From Vesta saturnalis (Eukaryota; Arthropoda; Insecta; Coleoptera; Lampyridae), in contig JARFJB010001965.1 in assembly GCA_036346205.1 (NCBI GenBank), positions 5,209,001-5,273,000 of the forward strand: 64,000 nt of DNA. The letters are read 5' to 3'. The notes beneath the pieces were generated by a model, which made no database searches, was not told where the DNA came from, and saw only the letters and a program-made list of their open reading frames with translations. The stretch's first letter is position 1, and each line of letters opens with the position of its first letter. Below are positions 1-11,066 of the stretch, piece by piece. A program made the translations under genes and the position numbers.

Positions 1-1077
1 AAGCTTGCTGCTGCATATCAAATGCTAAAACATAGGAGTCCGATTGCTTTGCATTTTGCGAATCGTGTTGCATAGCCTTGGTTGCACATTCATGTCTTCT
101 GTGATGAAGTTGTAAAGCTGTTTCAGCTTCTCGTTTATTGGCGACATCAGTTAAATTTTTTACTCTTATGTTGAGACTGTCACACGTGGAACACCTATCT
201 ACTCGGGGCACTCTGAAGCGTAAATTGAATTGTGTTAAAAATATTGGGTGGTATCATTGCCTCGAAACTGGTGGTGTTACATAATTTTGGCAGTGTTGTT
301 CCAAGAACACCCTGTACATTTTGCTAACGTTAAGATCTTGAGAAAGATATCTGGATTCTGACTGGTGTCTACTATAGTGACTAATTTCCGAAGGGAACAA
401 GGAAATATGTGCGATAATTTTTTCTCTCCATTCTTCTATATTCTTGCTCCTCCTATTTTTTCGGTGTAGTCCATCTTCCCGGACAAAATCTTTTAACTTA
501 AAAGTTGTACACGTCGGGCAGGAATTCCGAAAGTATCGCAAAAGGTTTTTAAGCAAACTCTAACTTCAGAGCCACCTGGTAACATAACAAAATAAGGAAA
601 AGTATGTTGTCTTCGACTTTCACCAGGGTGTTCATGTGTCGTCGACGATTTATAAGTTGAGGGTGAATAAATCGCTGAAGGTAGGCTTGTTGCTTTTCGT
701 GTACAGCCAGTTCATAGAATTTCTCAAACATGCTTTTTCGGTATTACAATGTTAACAAAGCACAGGACAGTTGGCACTTACATGTAATCTAAAACAGAAT
801 AATTATGTTTTAGACTACATATGAAAATAAATTCTCAGATAGGTGCAGAAGGTGCACGCTTTGCAGGAACTGTACGACCATTTGAAGCCATGTATTCTGC
901 ACCACTATTTCTTTTGATCTTCTTTTTACTCTTAGCCCACTTTTCAGGAGATCTAATCCGTTTCTTGGCCTTTTTTCTACCATCTTTACGACTATCATCA
1001 CCTACTTCTTCCATAATAACGCCCATACAAAATAACACACACTCTAACAGCCAAATGATTATATCAACTAATAACAC
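1..1077 (-). pseudogene. Decayed TE-associated insect protein gene with paired CxxC motifs
   Basis: On the minus strand, successive frames look like one protein family found in many copies in insect genomes. I know this family by pattern but cannot assign it to a named superfamily. An N-terminal basic part with a KRIRSPEKWAK motif lies near 835-1040. A piece with a CPTC motif follows at 254-556. A piece with CSTC (182-193) continues to the left edge and ends in LAFDMQQQA; the Asp in that hydrophobic run could be the first acidic residue of a DDE nuclease, which is inference. One in-frame TGA near 254 separates two otherwise collinear pieces, and a frame change lies near 550-600. Sequence between about 760 and 830 may be an intron or decay. 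The gene runs off the left edge, so it is partial as well as broken. Confidence 0.6.
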
Positions 1078-1229
1078 GTTGTTTGGTGTAGACTTGTACT
1101 TACAACGTTTTGAATTTCACAACCATACAGCTCTGTTGGTATCGCATGTGCGCACGTACATATCTAGTGTAATAACCAATACACGTCCTTGCTTTACTTG
1201 TTGAAATCATACATGTAGGAAGGAAACGG

Positions 1230-1230
<1 letters not shown>

Positions 1231-1285
<55 letters not shown>
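1231..1285. repeat. (AT)n microsatellite
   Basis: About 55 bases of pure AT dinucleotide repeat. It lies between the TE-associated pseudogene and the left (3') end of an HTH-transposase fragment, so it probably sits at that fragment's broken end. Confidence 0.95.
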
Positions 1286-1288
<3 letters not shown>

Positions 1289-1324
1289 GGTGTTAAATAA
1301 AGCGCTAATCCGAAACTGAAAATG

Positions 1325-1660
1325 TTAGATTTTACAGACTATATCTAACATTGCAATCATTTGTTCACAAAAATACGTTCTCGTATCAAAATCGTCTCGA
1401 GTTGGTATCATTTTATAAGAATGCATTTTATTTTCTTTTAATGTTCGAATAATCGACGAATCGAACAATTTGCTCCATCTCTTATTGTATTGGCAGCTGC
1501 TTTTTTTTATCTGCCTTTCTATGTTCCTAATTGTTCCTTGGGATATAGGAAGCAAATATGGAAATTTTTCATGAAGTAAGCGTGTCTGTATGTTATCTCC
1601 ATAAGCAATCATCTGTAGAACTGTTATTTTGTGAATTTCTATTAAATGAACCAATTTTTT
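1325..1660 (-). pseudogene. HTH-transposase N-terminal fragment (Tc1/mariner-like)
   Basis: The minus strand encodes about 109 residues resembling the N-terminal helix-turn-helix region of the insect Tc1/mariner-like transposases with a DUF4817-type HTH and a DDE_3 catalytic domain. Visible landmarks are an initial IEIHKITVLQMIAYGD segment, an ISQGTIRNIERQ recognition-helix-like segment, and a LKENKMHSYKM linker followed by FDTRTYFCEQM. The linker is typical of the junction between HTH and catalytic domain. No catalytic Asp is present: the piece stops just left of 1325 and meets the (AT)n run. It is one of several fragments of this broad family in the window. Family assignment rests on remembered motif order. 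Confidence 0.6.
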
Positions 1661-1775
1661 TTTGATATGCAGTTAACGAAATTCAAACGACGACTATAAC
1701 ACTGTCAACTACTGTCATGCTGACAGACAACAATTTGCTAAGGGCAAACGTTTTAAACAAAAGTAAACAAAACTA

Positions 1776-4543
1776 ATCGGGTTGTTCGTAATTTCGTTTT
1801 TTTTTTGTGAAAATCAAAGACAATTTTCGTATAATGAATAAATATTTTATTAAATTATATATTGGCCATTCTGGTCCAATACTTTTTATCATCTTTCTGG
1901 CAGTAGCATGATTCCACGCTCAAAAAATGTTTGCTCTTTACTGGCAAAAGACTGATCTAGATGATTTTTGACCTCCTCATTTGAAGTAAAGTGGGTGTGG
2001 CAGTGTATCCCATTCAAGCTGTAAAAGCTTTTGGCGAGTAACCAAATTTGTATGAGGTCTCGCGTTATATCTTGGTGGAACACTACACCTTTTCTGTTGA
2101 TTAATTCTGGCCTTTTATGTTGAAGTTTTAAGTGGCGGACCGCGAAAATGTTATTATTGTAATAAACGTTTATCAAATCGCCATTGTTACCATGATAGAA
2201 AAGATAGTTAGTGGATTTTTAATATCTTGATAATACGACGTGATTTACTAATGTTTTCAAAATATTTATGTGAGATTGTTTGTAACCGATATCTGTCTAG
2301 GGCGTAAAACACATATTGGGAGTAGCAGGTGCACGCTTAAAAATGCTTTACTGAAGGGGCGTAACGAATCATTGTAATTTCTTATGCGCGCTCTTGATGT
2401 AAAAATGTCATTGATCTAGTGATTAAGTACGGCGGTAAAGACCGTGATCAAAAGATATCTTTGTTACTTGGAAACTCGAGAGAGAAATGTAGGGTTTGTT
2501 ACGAACGAATGCATATTTTTAAAATTAAGATGTCGTGCAATAATTAATAGGAAACTTTTTCAACGGAAATTAATGTTTCTTGTTTTTTTATTACTTTTGA
2601 AAAACGGGGGTGGTTTTTCGGGAGTAGATATTTAGTTTTGAAATCGAAGGGGGAGCAGTTAGAGTTAGCGTGTCAATCGCGCCAGATCAATATTTGGGTT
2701 AATTAAATACCTTCATTGTAAACAGTTTGTCTTTAAAATAATTCTGGCGTATACATTTTTCTTTTGAATTCGCCAACACTAAGTTGTCTTTTCTTTCCGG
2801 GTTAAACCGCGCATGTTAACGATTTGTGTCTGTGGCCAATTAAGAGAATATTTATTCTAGTGTAAGTATGTATTTTTATATAACTGAAAGCTTTTTCTTT
2901 TTATTGTTGTATAGAGAAGTGTGTAACCGGAGAAGGGAGCACGGTATTTTCCTAACGCACGCAAACTTATATACCGGTCACGATGTTAGTGATCTATTTA
3001 TAACTTAACCTTGTAAGGCTTTGTTTTAATGAGTTTTTTTGTCAGTTTGTTTAACTCGAATGACTTGCCTTCGAGCTGACTTCTTTTTGTATCTGCTTTA
3101 TTGTAATTTGATTTATGTATTCAGTGCTTTAGTGGTCACTAAACAATTAGGTCGGTGCAAATTCCTTGTCTATTTTCTTTTGTCATTGCCTTCACCTTAT
3201 TATCACCTGTGAAATTTTACTGTTGATATCTTTTATATGTACCGTAATTTGCTTTATTAGTTTATGTGCTTATTTACTTAAAGACCGGCATGATTGGTTT
3301 TTAAAGGGCCACATGTTTGGTGTTACGATTCTTATTTTGATTAGTTATGACCCAATCGTACGTGTGACTACATGTGTTTTTTTTATTATTGTGTTTCTGT
3401 GTAACTAAATTGCTTTTTATTCATTTTCTCTTAATGTTATAATTTTGTACGCACTTTATTTGAGATTTGCGAGTAATTAAATATCAGACTTGTAAATAAA
3501 TTCTATTGTTTTAATTATTGCCCGGAAAGTCAAAGTAAGGCAGGCAATTAATTTGAGTAATAGTGACATTATTGTCACTCAAGTAAAGATAAATCACTTA
3601 GCGATTGCTTTGTTCTTGAATTTGTATTATTGCAAATAAGTTCAAATTACGATTTTCAAGATAGGGTACCTGGGGGACGCCACAAAGTACATCATTCAGT
3701 TTGTCCAGCTGATGGCAGTAGACTTCCGAATTAATTGTTGTGCTATCCGGTAACAGCTCAAAAAAAAACGATTCCTTTGAAATCCCACCATACAGACAGC
3801 ATCATCTTGTTTTGATGGATATTGGCTTTAAAAATGCTTTGAGCTGGTTCATCTTTTTTGCTCCATGATCTATTGGGTTTGATATTGTTATATACAACCC
3901 ATTTTTCGTCCCCAGTAATGATGCGCTTCAATAAGGTATTATATTCGTGACGTTTGAGAAGCGAATCACAGGCGTCAACGCGGCGACACAAATTTCTCTC
4001 CGTGAGAACATGGGGAACCTATATATCGAGCTTCGAGGTTAAACCTAGGCCTTTCAAGTGGTCATAAAAAGTTGAATTTGATAAATTTACCTCTTACCGA
4101 TCTCACGTGTTGTTATTCGCCGGTTAACATCAACTAATGCCTTTGTTGTGTCTTTATCAGCTTCAACCGGCCTTCCAGAACGTGGTGCACCTTCGACATC
4201 AAAATTGCCGGATCAAAATTTTGCAAACCAGTTCTGGCCCTGGTGTACTGTCAATACATCTTCTCCATACACATCGGTTAATTTCTTTCTCGCTTGAACA
4301 GCATTTTTACCTTTTCTATAGTAAAAAGTAAAAGGTGACGTAAATTCTGCTTTTAGCTCTCCATATTTAAAAGGGCACCAAACAAAAAATACTGTGTAGA
4401 GTCAATTGCAGTTTTTCACTCAGAAGCTACATCAAATGTGAAAACATATAATGATTATGCGGCTTAAGTGTGAAGTTGGGTGCGAAACAATACAATTAAA
4501 TCCTCTGTCGGGAAAAAACGAAATTACTTTCCGAACAACCTTA
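1776..4543 (-). mobile_element. mariner transposon, split by a solo LTR
   Basis: A mariner element on the minus strand. The right TIR is at 4511-4541 and begins AGGTTGTTCGG, followed by TA. A degraded matching left TIR (GTTGTTCGTAATTTCG) begins at 1781. The transposase starts near 4350 and carries several stops. At 3758-3991 the first catalytic segment TGDEKWVVYNN and WWDFKGIVFF are clear. The C-terminal part at 1889-2120 shows RKGVVFHQD (second catalytic Asp) and the 3' end FERGIMLLPER. The reading is interrupted between the residues encoded near 3690 and 2125 by a 1.56-kb insertion. Stops and frame breaks make it inactive. The insertion must be younger than the mariner. Confidence 0.85.
2127..3684. 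mobile_element. Solo LTR, copy A (inside mariner)
   Basis: A 1558-bp non-coding block interrupts the mariner transposase. It is flanked by the 4-bp direct repeat AAGT at 2123-2126 and 3685-3688. It ends GACGCCACA and starts TTTAAGTGGCGG, a decayed form of the TGTAGGTAGCGG start seen in the copy at 31265. A 4-bp target duplication, TG...CA-type ends and no coding sequence fit a solo LTR (Gypsy or BEL-like), formed by recombination between two LTRs. Short reading frames inside it match no protein I know. LTR orientation is not determined. A non-autonomous DNA element is the alternative. Confidence 0.7.
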
Positions 4544-4813
4544 TATTTATAGCTTTCTTTTTTATTTCATATCAGTAAAAAGGAATGCTGAAATGGTTTT
4601 TGGTTACTTTCTCATTATCAAAACCTGGATGGGAAATAAGAATTGAGTGTGTTGTAGGAGATTTCTGTAATCAAATCATTTACTTTTGGGAATGTTAATT
4701 TTTGCAATAAATCTGAAAACACTTAATATTTCCGAAACAGTTGAAGATAAGTATAGGACGTTGTACATGGAATATGTCTAGAATTTTCTGAAGTATCCAA
4801 AAATTGAATAATA

Positions 4814-4848
4814 TACAGGGTGTTGCATTTAACGTGACGCACACTGTA
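4814..4848. repeat. Short TACAGGGTG...CACTGTA module
   Basis: A 35-bp unit begins TACAGGGTGTTGC and ends CGCACACTGTA, so its ends form a short imperfect inverted repeat. It matches the modules that build the arms of the 12.1-13.9 kb element and is probably a remnant of a similar Tc1/mariner-type end. Confidence 0.5.
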
Positions 4849-5888
4849 TAAAAAGTTATTGTTGAAAAAAATGCGCAACTAAAAATACCAATCAACGTGT
4901 CCGAGCGTTTCTTCGAACACACCCCTATTTATTTATTATCGAATTTATTCCATTTTGCCGATACACACTGTATGGACTTACTAAGTATACACAACTAATA
5001 TAATTCAACGTGAAAATATTCATGAATGAATTTCGATTCTCCCGAAAAATGGTTTTACAATATAGCATGTTTCTTCATAATTTTCTCAATCAAATTTATA
5101 TTCTGAAGCCAGGCATACAATTTCCACCTGTATCTTTTTTAATTTGCTAAAACAATCCCGCAAGCTTTATCGTCACTTTATCATCATTTTAATACTTGTA
5201 CCATATTTAATATTTGAATATTAATAAAGGTGTTACACCCTCGTAAAGTCGGCTAGAAGCTGCATTCGTTTGTCTTTTAATTTCGTCAATTAATTTTTTT
5301 TTGCCTTTCATTCATGGGGTTGGGAGGACTTAACAAGAAAAATAAGATTGTAAAAAAATTACTGTATATTATTTTACTACATTAATTATTATCAAATTTA
5401 TGTATAAAAAAATCACACTGTTGGATATAATGTACTACTTTTATTATTTCATAACAATGTTAAATTTATTCATCATAATATAGTAAATTCCATAATCTTC
5501 GACATATACATAATGTTTTGAAAGAAACAAAGTTTAGATGTTAGAATATATGGTGAAATTGATTTCTAAAGGTTAACGTATGATAAAACGTATGTATGGT
5601 TCATCCCGGTAACATTTATGAAAAATGTGTTATATAAATGTATATGTAAATAATTAAAATTTATGAAATATGTAAATTTATATTCCTACGTACAAAGTAA
5701 AGTAATGACAAAAATGAATGTTTCTATTTTGATACCAGAATGTTGTACAACGGTTTTAATTAAAAACAGTGCTACAATGAAACATTTTGTCGTACCGAAA
5801 ATAGCAACTTATGATCAGCGGTAGTTGCAGATTTTACATTAGTAATATTATCATATATAATACGATAAGTACTGAAAGTTATGTCAAC
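4849..5888. other. AT-rich stretch, no gene seen
   Basis: I see no protein resemblance or RNA gene here. A second CACACTGTA-like end lies near 4965. The rest is low-complexity AT-rich sequence. Confidence 0.6.
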
Positions 5889-6003
5889 AATTTTTGTGGT
5901 GGTGCTACGCATGCTTGATGCACTGCCTAAATAGTACGAGTGCGTCAGCACGAGTCCTATTCCCAAGTGTAACAAGCTTGAGTGATACACCACCACAAAA
6001 ATT
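5889..6003. repeat. Hairpin with perfect 16-bp stem
   Basis: AATTTTTGTGGTGGTG at 5889-5904 is exactly complementary to CACCACCACAAAAATT at 5988-6003, with an 83-base loop. The loop has a weaker GCTTGATGCACT / AAGTGTAACAAGC pairing. It may be a small MITE or a structured RNA; there is nothing to choose between them. Confidence 0.6.
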
Positions 6004-6303
6004 TTCTACAGAACTTTGATTAGGCATCGTATTCGGAGGACTATTGTACGAACACAAACGTTATTATTATTAAAGAAATATCACAAATTTAATTTAACTA
6101 ATCTTACAATTAATTAGTTTTCTATGTGATACCTGAAACATATAATAAATTAAAGATCTTCATTTGTTAAAAGTTGTCACTGGAATGACTAGTCCAATAT
6201 TCGCTGCAATTTGGTGCTAGTACCATATGCCACATAATTCCATTTGGTTGGCTGTGCAAAAGAAAACCTGACACATTTATGGCCAAAATTTGACGTATGT
6301 CGT

Positions 6304-7233
6304 GTGAGTACTTGGTGAGCAAATAAGAACAGCTGCCGTCCATATCTTCAGATCTGATTATAGCACAGCTTTGGAAAAAAAATTATAACAAAAGTGGCCT
6401 CGAGAAACATCTGGAAATTATTTATACAATTGTAGGTCCACCGCTAGAGGGCGTAATTGAATATCAAAATTTTAAATAGCCAAATTTTACAAAACTTGTC
6501 TAATTAAAGTCCATTATAAATGCGTACTTTTTATTAAACAAGTTTTAGTCTATCTTTTCAAATAAGAGGTGGGGAAGAGGGGGACCACAGTTATCAAAAA
6601 ACGCCTGTAAGTACGGTTCTGCTTAATCGATCTTCGCAAGCTTACTCTTGTTGAAAAGAGTTCTTTTCCACCAATGTAAGTGTTATATACTCAACACAAC
6701 TTAATAAGTAACGTTCAGATTAGAGGGCGGTATTTTTTGTTTTTGTTTTTAGAAATCTAGTTCTCTTTGGAAAATATTAAATGGAAGCATGCAGTTTTAA
6801 CAATGGATTATGAAAGTTGCTTGAGTATACTTATATTGATGGAAAAGAGCTCTTTTCAACAATAGTAAGTTTGCGAAGATCGATTAAGCAGAACCGGACT
6901 TACAGGCATTTTTTCATAACTAGGTTCCCACTCTGCCCACCTCTTATTTGAAAAGATAGACTAAAACTTGTTTAATAAAAAGCACGCAGAATTTTCCGTA
7001 GAACCTGATTATTAATGCCCTTTAATTAGGCAAATTTTGTAAAATTTGGCTTTATAAAATTTTGGTATTCAATTACGCCCTCTAGCGGTGGACCTACAAT
7101 TCTATAAATAATTTCCATGTGTTTCTCGAGGCCACTTTTCTTATAAAAAATTGTTTCCCGATTATAGCTCTACTATAATCAGATATGAAGATATGGCCAA
7201 CGGCCGTTCTCATTTGGTCACCTTGTAGGTACA
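6304..7233. mobile_element. Foldback (long inverted repeat) element
   Basis: Two arms of about 390 bp (about 6304-6690 and 6840-7233) are inverted copies of each other around a centre near 6690-6840. Landmarks in the left arm (GTGGCCTCGAGAAAC, GGTCCACCGCTAGAGGGCG, GATCTTCGCAAGC) recur reverse-complemented in the right arm. No coding sequence is present. The arms carry point differences and small indels, so the element is not freshly made. It is a non-autonomous palindromic element; its superfamily is unknown because no target duplication is obvious. Confidence 0.75.
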
Positions 7234-7639
7234 ATAGTCTATACCAACTTTTCCAATATTGCTAACCAATGAAATTGAAATGACTATAGTATTCTAAATA
7301 TGCATATAAAAATTGTATTTTACGATACGAGATAGAATAAATGCGTATTACAATGCCTTACTTTAATATGTTGTGAACACTTGAGGCTTCATTCACTAAT
7401 AACTTTAAGAGTAATACAGTGACACTTTTTAATTGCTTTGAGTTTCTGATTGCTTTGGAACAACCCCCATTATCCTAGGTCTGTTCACATGAATTGCGTA
7501 ACCAGTTTCACTTATTACTATCATCGCATTCTCTTGGAAAATTATAAATTCCTTGCTAACCAAAGACAACATTGCCCACACACTTTGAAAAATTAAAAAA
7601 AATCAAAGGCAACTTTGAGCTTAATTTAAAAAGTTAGCG

Positions 7640-7905
7640 AAAACGTCCTAGAAGTTAGCATGTAGAGGTCTCTGACGCTTTCCCTTAACCGGTCAATTCG
7701 GTTTTAGTTTGGCTTCAGAAGTAAATGTAGCACTATCTTGTGCCATAATTAAAGTTAGTCCACATCTTGAAACCTCTCGGCCCTCGGGTGGTATAATTTA
7801 GAAGCACCATCTTGTGGTATAGTTTGAAGTTACCATACAGTTTGCAGTGCTCTCACGTGGTATAAGTTAGCGTACAGTTTGCACTGCCATCTTGTGGTAT
7901 AATGA
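7640..7905. repeat. Degenerate short repeats around CATCTTGTGGTATA
   Basis: The motif CCATCTTGTGGTATA occurs at about 7808-7823 and 7889-7903. Weaker forms lie near 7732 and 7850. The phrase TACAGTTTGCA precedes two of them. This gives two clear and two decayed units about 40 bp long. Confidence 0.5.
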
Positions 7906-8660
7906 GATTTTAACACTCACAAATACCTCTACAAACTTCTAAAACACCCAAAACAATCTAAACATGGAATGAAATATTTACAAACAATCAAAACATGCAA
8001 AAATCTAGTAACAATAAAGCACATGCAACACCAAAAATTAGCTTTCTCTCGCTTCATCTTAGTGGGTCAATTTACTGCCCCTCTCTTCTGGGTGAAAAGT
8101 AAATGTTGCAATATAATTAGAATTAGATTCCTAGGTAACTTTCACTTTTCACTTCATGGTACAAAAACAACCTTTAACAAACGCACAATCAAGTAAACAT
8201 GCAAACACGTCAGCTCCTCGCTTCTTCATATACGTAGACAAAGAAACTATCAATCAAGTAAGCGCACAATCACACAACATACAAAACCCGTAAACACACA
8301 GGCAAGTAAACATGCAACCCGCAAAACAAAAGAAACTAGTCAATTACACCAAACTGCGTAAGGAAAGCAAGAATACCTACCCAAGAAGATAAATCGTCCA
8401 AATCAAAGGAAAATAAAAGCTAATTAGCATGCAAAGAAGTACAGAAGCACCTAACCCACACATACAAATACATGAAGATACAATTTTCCTTATGAGCTGT
8501 GTACTAAGTATGAGTCATTCTAATGGTGCAAGAAAAGCACTGATGTAACCACCGGTGTTACACAAAACCGCTTATTTTGATGAGTGTGTACTATCGTAAG
8601 TACACAAACCTTCTTGTTGCAATACAAAACGGTAGACAATATATTCAAAGTTGAACCCTA
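7906..8660. other. No gene seen; CAAGTAAACATGCAA-type phrases
   Basis: A-rich sequence with several scattered copies of a phrase like AAGTAAACATGCAA between 8190 and 8320. It probably derives from an old repeat. No protein resemblance was found. Confidence 0.5.
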
Positions 8661-8835
8661 ATAGAGGGTGATTCAAAAAGCGCGCCGGTTTTGAATCGCT
8701 CGCCATTTTGTTGTTTGTTGCCTAGCAACATAGTTGTTTATAAAGTTGACATCTGCTAATATTCTGATTTCAGACTGTGTGTCAAAATGGAACGCAGACC
8801 AGATCCCTTAACTAATTAAATTGTTCAGTTATTTC
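8660..8835 (+). pseudogene. 5' end of a Tc1/mariner-type element
   Basis: The block begins with a GGGTGATTCAAAAAGCGCGCC end typical of Tc1/mariner-like insect elements. About 120 bp later an ATG opens a frame reading MERRPDPLTN, then a stop, then IVQLF. This resembles the first residues of an HTH transposase. Homology ends near 8835, so only the 5' end and the first codons remain. The call is tentative because so little protein is left. Confidence 0.4.
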
Positions 8836-9009
8836 AGGTTTATTTCAATCAAAATATTTAAAGAAATAATTTTTTAATTCGGTGTGGAACTGAACATACA
8901 ACATGCATATACATACTGTATATACAAAATAAATATGCAAATGGAATCCATTTTCATAGTTTTGAGCTGTTTGCAGCACAAGAATTCCGCCTCGTAACTG
9001 TCACTATCA

Positions 9010-9113
9010 ATTCTCGCATTTTTAATTTTATTAACATAGTACATAAATAAAAAGTTTACCTCGAGTAGCATTTGAACCTACGACCTGTATTTTGCTAGAG
9101 TACCGCGCTAATA
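9010..9113 (-). repeat. tRNA-like SINE copy, 5'-truncated
   Basis: On the minus strand, TTAGCGCGGTACTCTAGC is followed by a T-arm-like GTAGGTTCAAATGCTAC and a TAAACTTTTTATTTATG tail. This matches the tRNA-like unit at 28015-28129, including the tail beyond the tRNA part, so the two are copies of one retroposon family. The acceptor and D-arm start are missing. A following stretch (9119-9168) also matches 27547-27597. Confidence 0.6.
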
Positions 9114-9504
9114 ATAATAATAATTTTTAATTACATATTTATTTTAAACTTATTCGTTCATAACAAAACAAAATTTAAAGAAAACAATTTCATTAAAAAA
9201 ATGTAAAAAGTAGTATAAATAGTATAAAATACACGGTTTATAAAGCGCATTGGGATAAGAGATTCAGAATTTGTGGGCCAATATGACCCGTTATGAAGCT
9301 TGCATCTTAATACACTATTACATTATAGGATCTTTCGTAATTGGGTTGGTTATTCTTGTACCATTAAATATAGCACTTTTAAATGCATTTCTATTATACG
9401 CAAAAAAATAATAAGATGAAGGTTATTATATTACATTGTATGTTGAAGTGCATTAAATAGGTACAATTGATGAAAATGTTAGTGTAACTAGCTTGACTCG
9501 TATA

Positions 9505-9815
9505 CCACAAGCAAGCTAGATGGACCTGTGGTAACACAATCCACTTCGTATTCGAGAGGTAATAATGGGTTCGATCCCCGTTACCATCTACCTTGTCTGA
9601 TTTTTTTCAGGGGGTTTTCCCCTTACACATATAGGGGCATGATCACTGTATACGCACATCATGTGCGGCTATTTAGGCGATTACTAGGGTAGTATCTCCT
9701 CCCTTAGAACCCTAACTCCATTCCTTCCCATCTTATCCTGACCACACCCATTCTCAATCCCACCATGCATATATGTATGCTGGAAATCCATCGCTGTGGC
9801 TGAAGACGCGTGAAG
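9505..9815 (+). repeat. tRNA-derived SINE inserted in a LINE fragment
   Basis: The head GATGGACCTGTGGTAACAC carries an A-box-like region, and GGGTTCGATCCCCG near 9570 is a good B box, so a tRNA-derived Pol III promoter is visible. A T-stem forms around TTCGATC. The body then runs through a C-rich stretch (9690-9770) to a TATGTATGC and GCTGTGGCTG 3' part. It ends exactly where minus-strand LINE reverse transcriptase coding begins (about 9817), so it inserted into that LINE. The exact 5' edge is uncertain. Confidence 0.55.
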
Positions 9816-9816
9816 A

Positions 9817-10740
9817 ACTCAAATTTTACGTTATCATTTAAATTTAAACAGTTAGAAAAGTTGTTGATATAGATTAAAAAAAGTAGTGGCCCCATTATAC
9901 TACCCTGGGGAATACCGACTTTAATTGGCAATATTTTAGAAAGTCCATTAAAATTTACTGTTTGATGTTTATTAAAAAGCTCGTTGTAGAGCAAGAGTTT
10001 TTTCCAATATCTTCGAGAGAATTGGAAATAAAGCTGTGGGCCTATAATTGGACGGGATGTCAGGATCACCTTTTTTATAAAAGGGGATTACTAAAGATGG
10101 TTTAAGGTTTAAGTTTATAAAGTGTTTTAAATTTAAAATATACATTTTGTGGGCAGTGTGTTGTTGTTAATCACGTTTGTATTAACAATATGTAACTGAG
10201 TAATAATCTCATTGGTGACATTAACATTGAATTCGTTTGGAGATATTTTGTAATTATTATTAAAATTTTGAGTTTTGCGAGTGGAATTACTATTTACAAG
10301 TTTTCATAACGCTTTATTCGTGTTAGCTGAATTTGAGGGTACCTTATCTGTAGCCTTGATTTTGCATTTTTAAGTTCAGATCTGTATTGCCGCTTATATT
10401 ATAATATTTTTTTTATGTAGTTCGGGATAAATGCTTTTCAATTTCAAATACAATTCGTCAAGCAAATTCAGTCTCTCCCGCATTTGTTGTAATTCCGAAT
10501 TAAACCACTTGATTTGGTTGTCGTGATTTCGAGTTTTAAATTTTATTTCAGGAAAATATCTATTACATTTTGAAAAAAAAGTATTGTAATTTATTATTGA
10601 TATTACCAAGAGACTATCATGGAAATCAAATTTTAGGTCAGATAATATATTGTGCAAAATGCTACAACCACGCCAAGTAATCGGTCGGTAAATATTTGAG
10701 ACATTATTAATTTGAGGATTACTATGTGATACTTTCAAGC
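9817..10740 (-). pseudogene. LINE (non-LTR) fragment with reverse transcriptase core
   Basis: Minus strand. At 9830-10069 the reverse transcriptase core appears: VGIPQGSIMGPLLFLIYIN is the conserved motif-4/5 region of CR1/Jockey-type LINEs, preceded by LLYNELFNKHQTV. Upstream, at 10394-10738, lies the linker before the RT, with WRGCSILHNILSDL and KWFNSELQQMRERL segments. Between them several hundred bases of RT N-terminal coding are lost or shortened and contain stops. The YADD catalytic segment is absent because the SINE at 9505-9815 replaces everything downstream. This is a 3'- and internally deleted dead copy. Confidence 0.75.
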
Positions 10741-11029
10741 GAATGTATTATGCATTGTGATCAGATAAGCGTATATTAACATAAAATGCGGAAAAGTTCT
10801 TCTTTAAACCACTGCAGCACTGAAACGTGAATCGTGCGTCATTACCTTGAAATGTTTTGTCATATCTTCTTCGTTGACAGGAGGTATTCTTCCTATGAAA
10901 ACTCAAGCTTTTTGGCTGCAGCTTTTACAGAAAAGGTGTTACTGGAGTTTTATCCTGTAACCACCTTCAAGTTATGATGTTTGTTTTTATTATTGTTATG
11001 ATGAACTGTCGAACTCTTTTTACGTTGGT
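10741..11029. other. No gene seen
   Basis: Probably the 5' continuation of the LINE, but I cannot support any protein reading. The rest is AT-rich. Confidence 0.4.
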
Positions 11030-11066
11030 ACAGGAAGTGAAGCTTATTTTAAGCTTCACTTCCTGT
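11030..11066. repeat. Perfect 17-bp hairpin, 3-base loop
   Basis: ACAGGAAGTGAAGCTTA, then TTT, then the exact reverse complement. The arms are perfect, which suggests either a recent inverted duplication or a conserved structure. It is too short and tight for a typical microRNA precursor. Confidence 0.85.

Noticed and set aside
821..1204. 127-residue plus-strand frame
   Set aside because: Antisense shadow of the decayed TE-associated gene, which has the recognisable motifs on the minus strand.
3166..3408. Hydrophobic small protein, possible membrane protein
   Set aside because: Lies inside the solo LTR; the homologous stretch in the second copy is not open in the same way.
2127..3684. Classification of the block as a DNA transposon because GTGGCG occurs inverted at both ends
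   Set aside because: Both copies have 4-bp target duplications and the better copy has TG...CA ends, which fit an LTR better.
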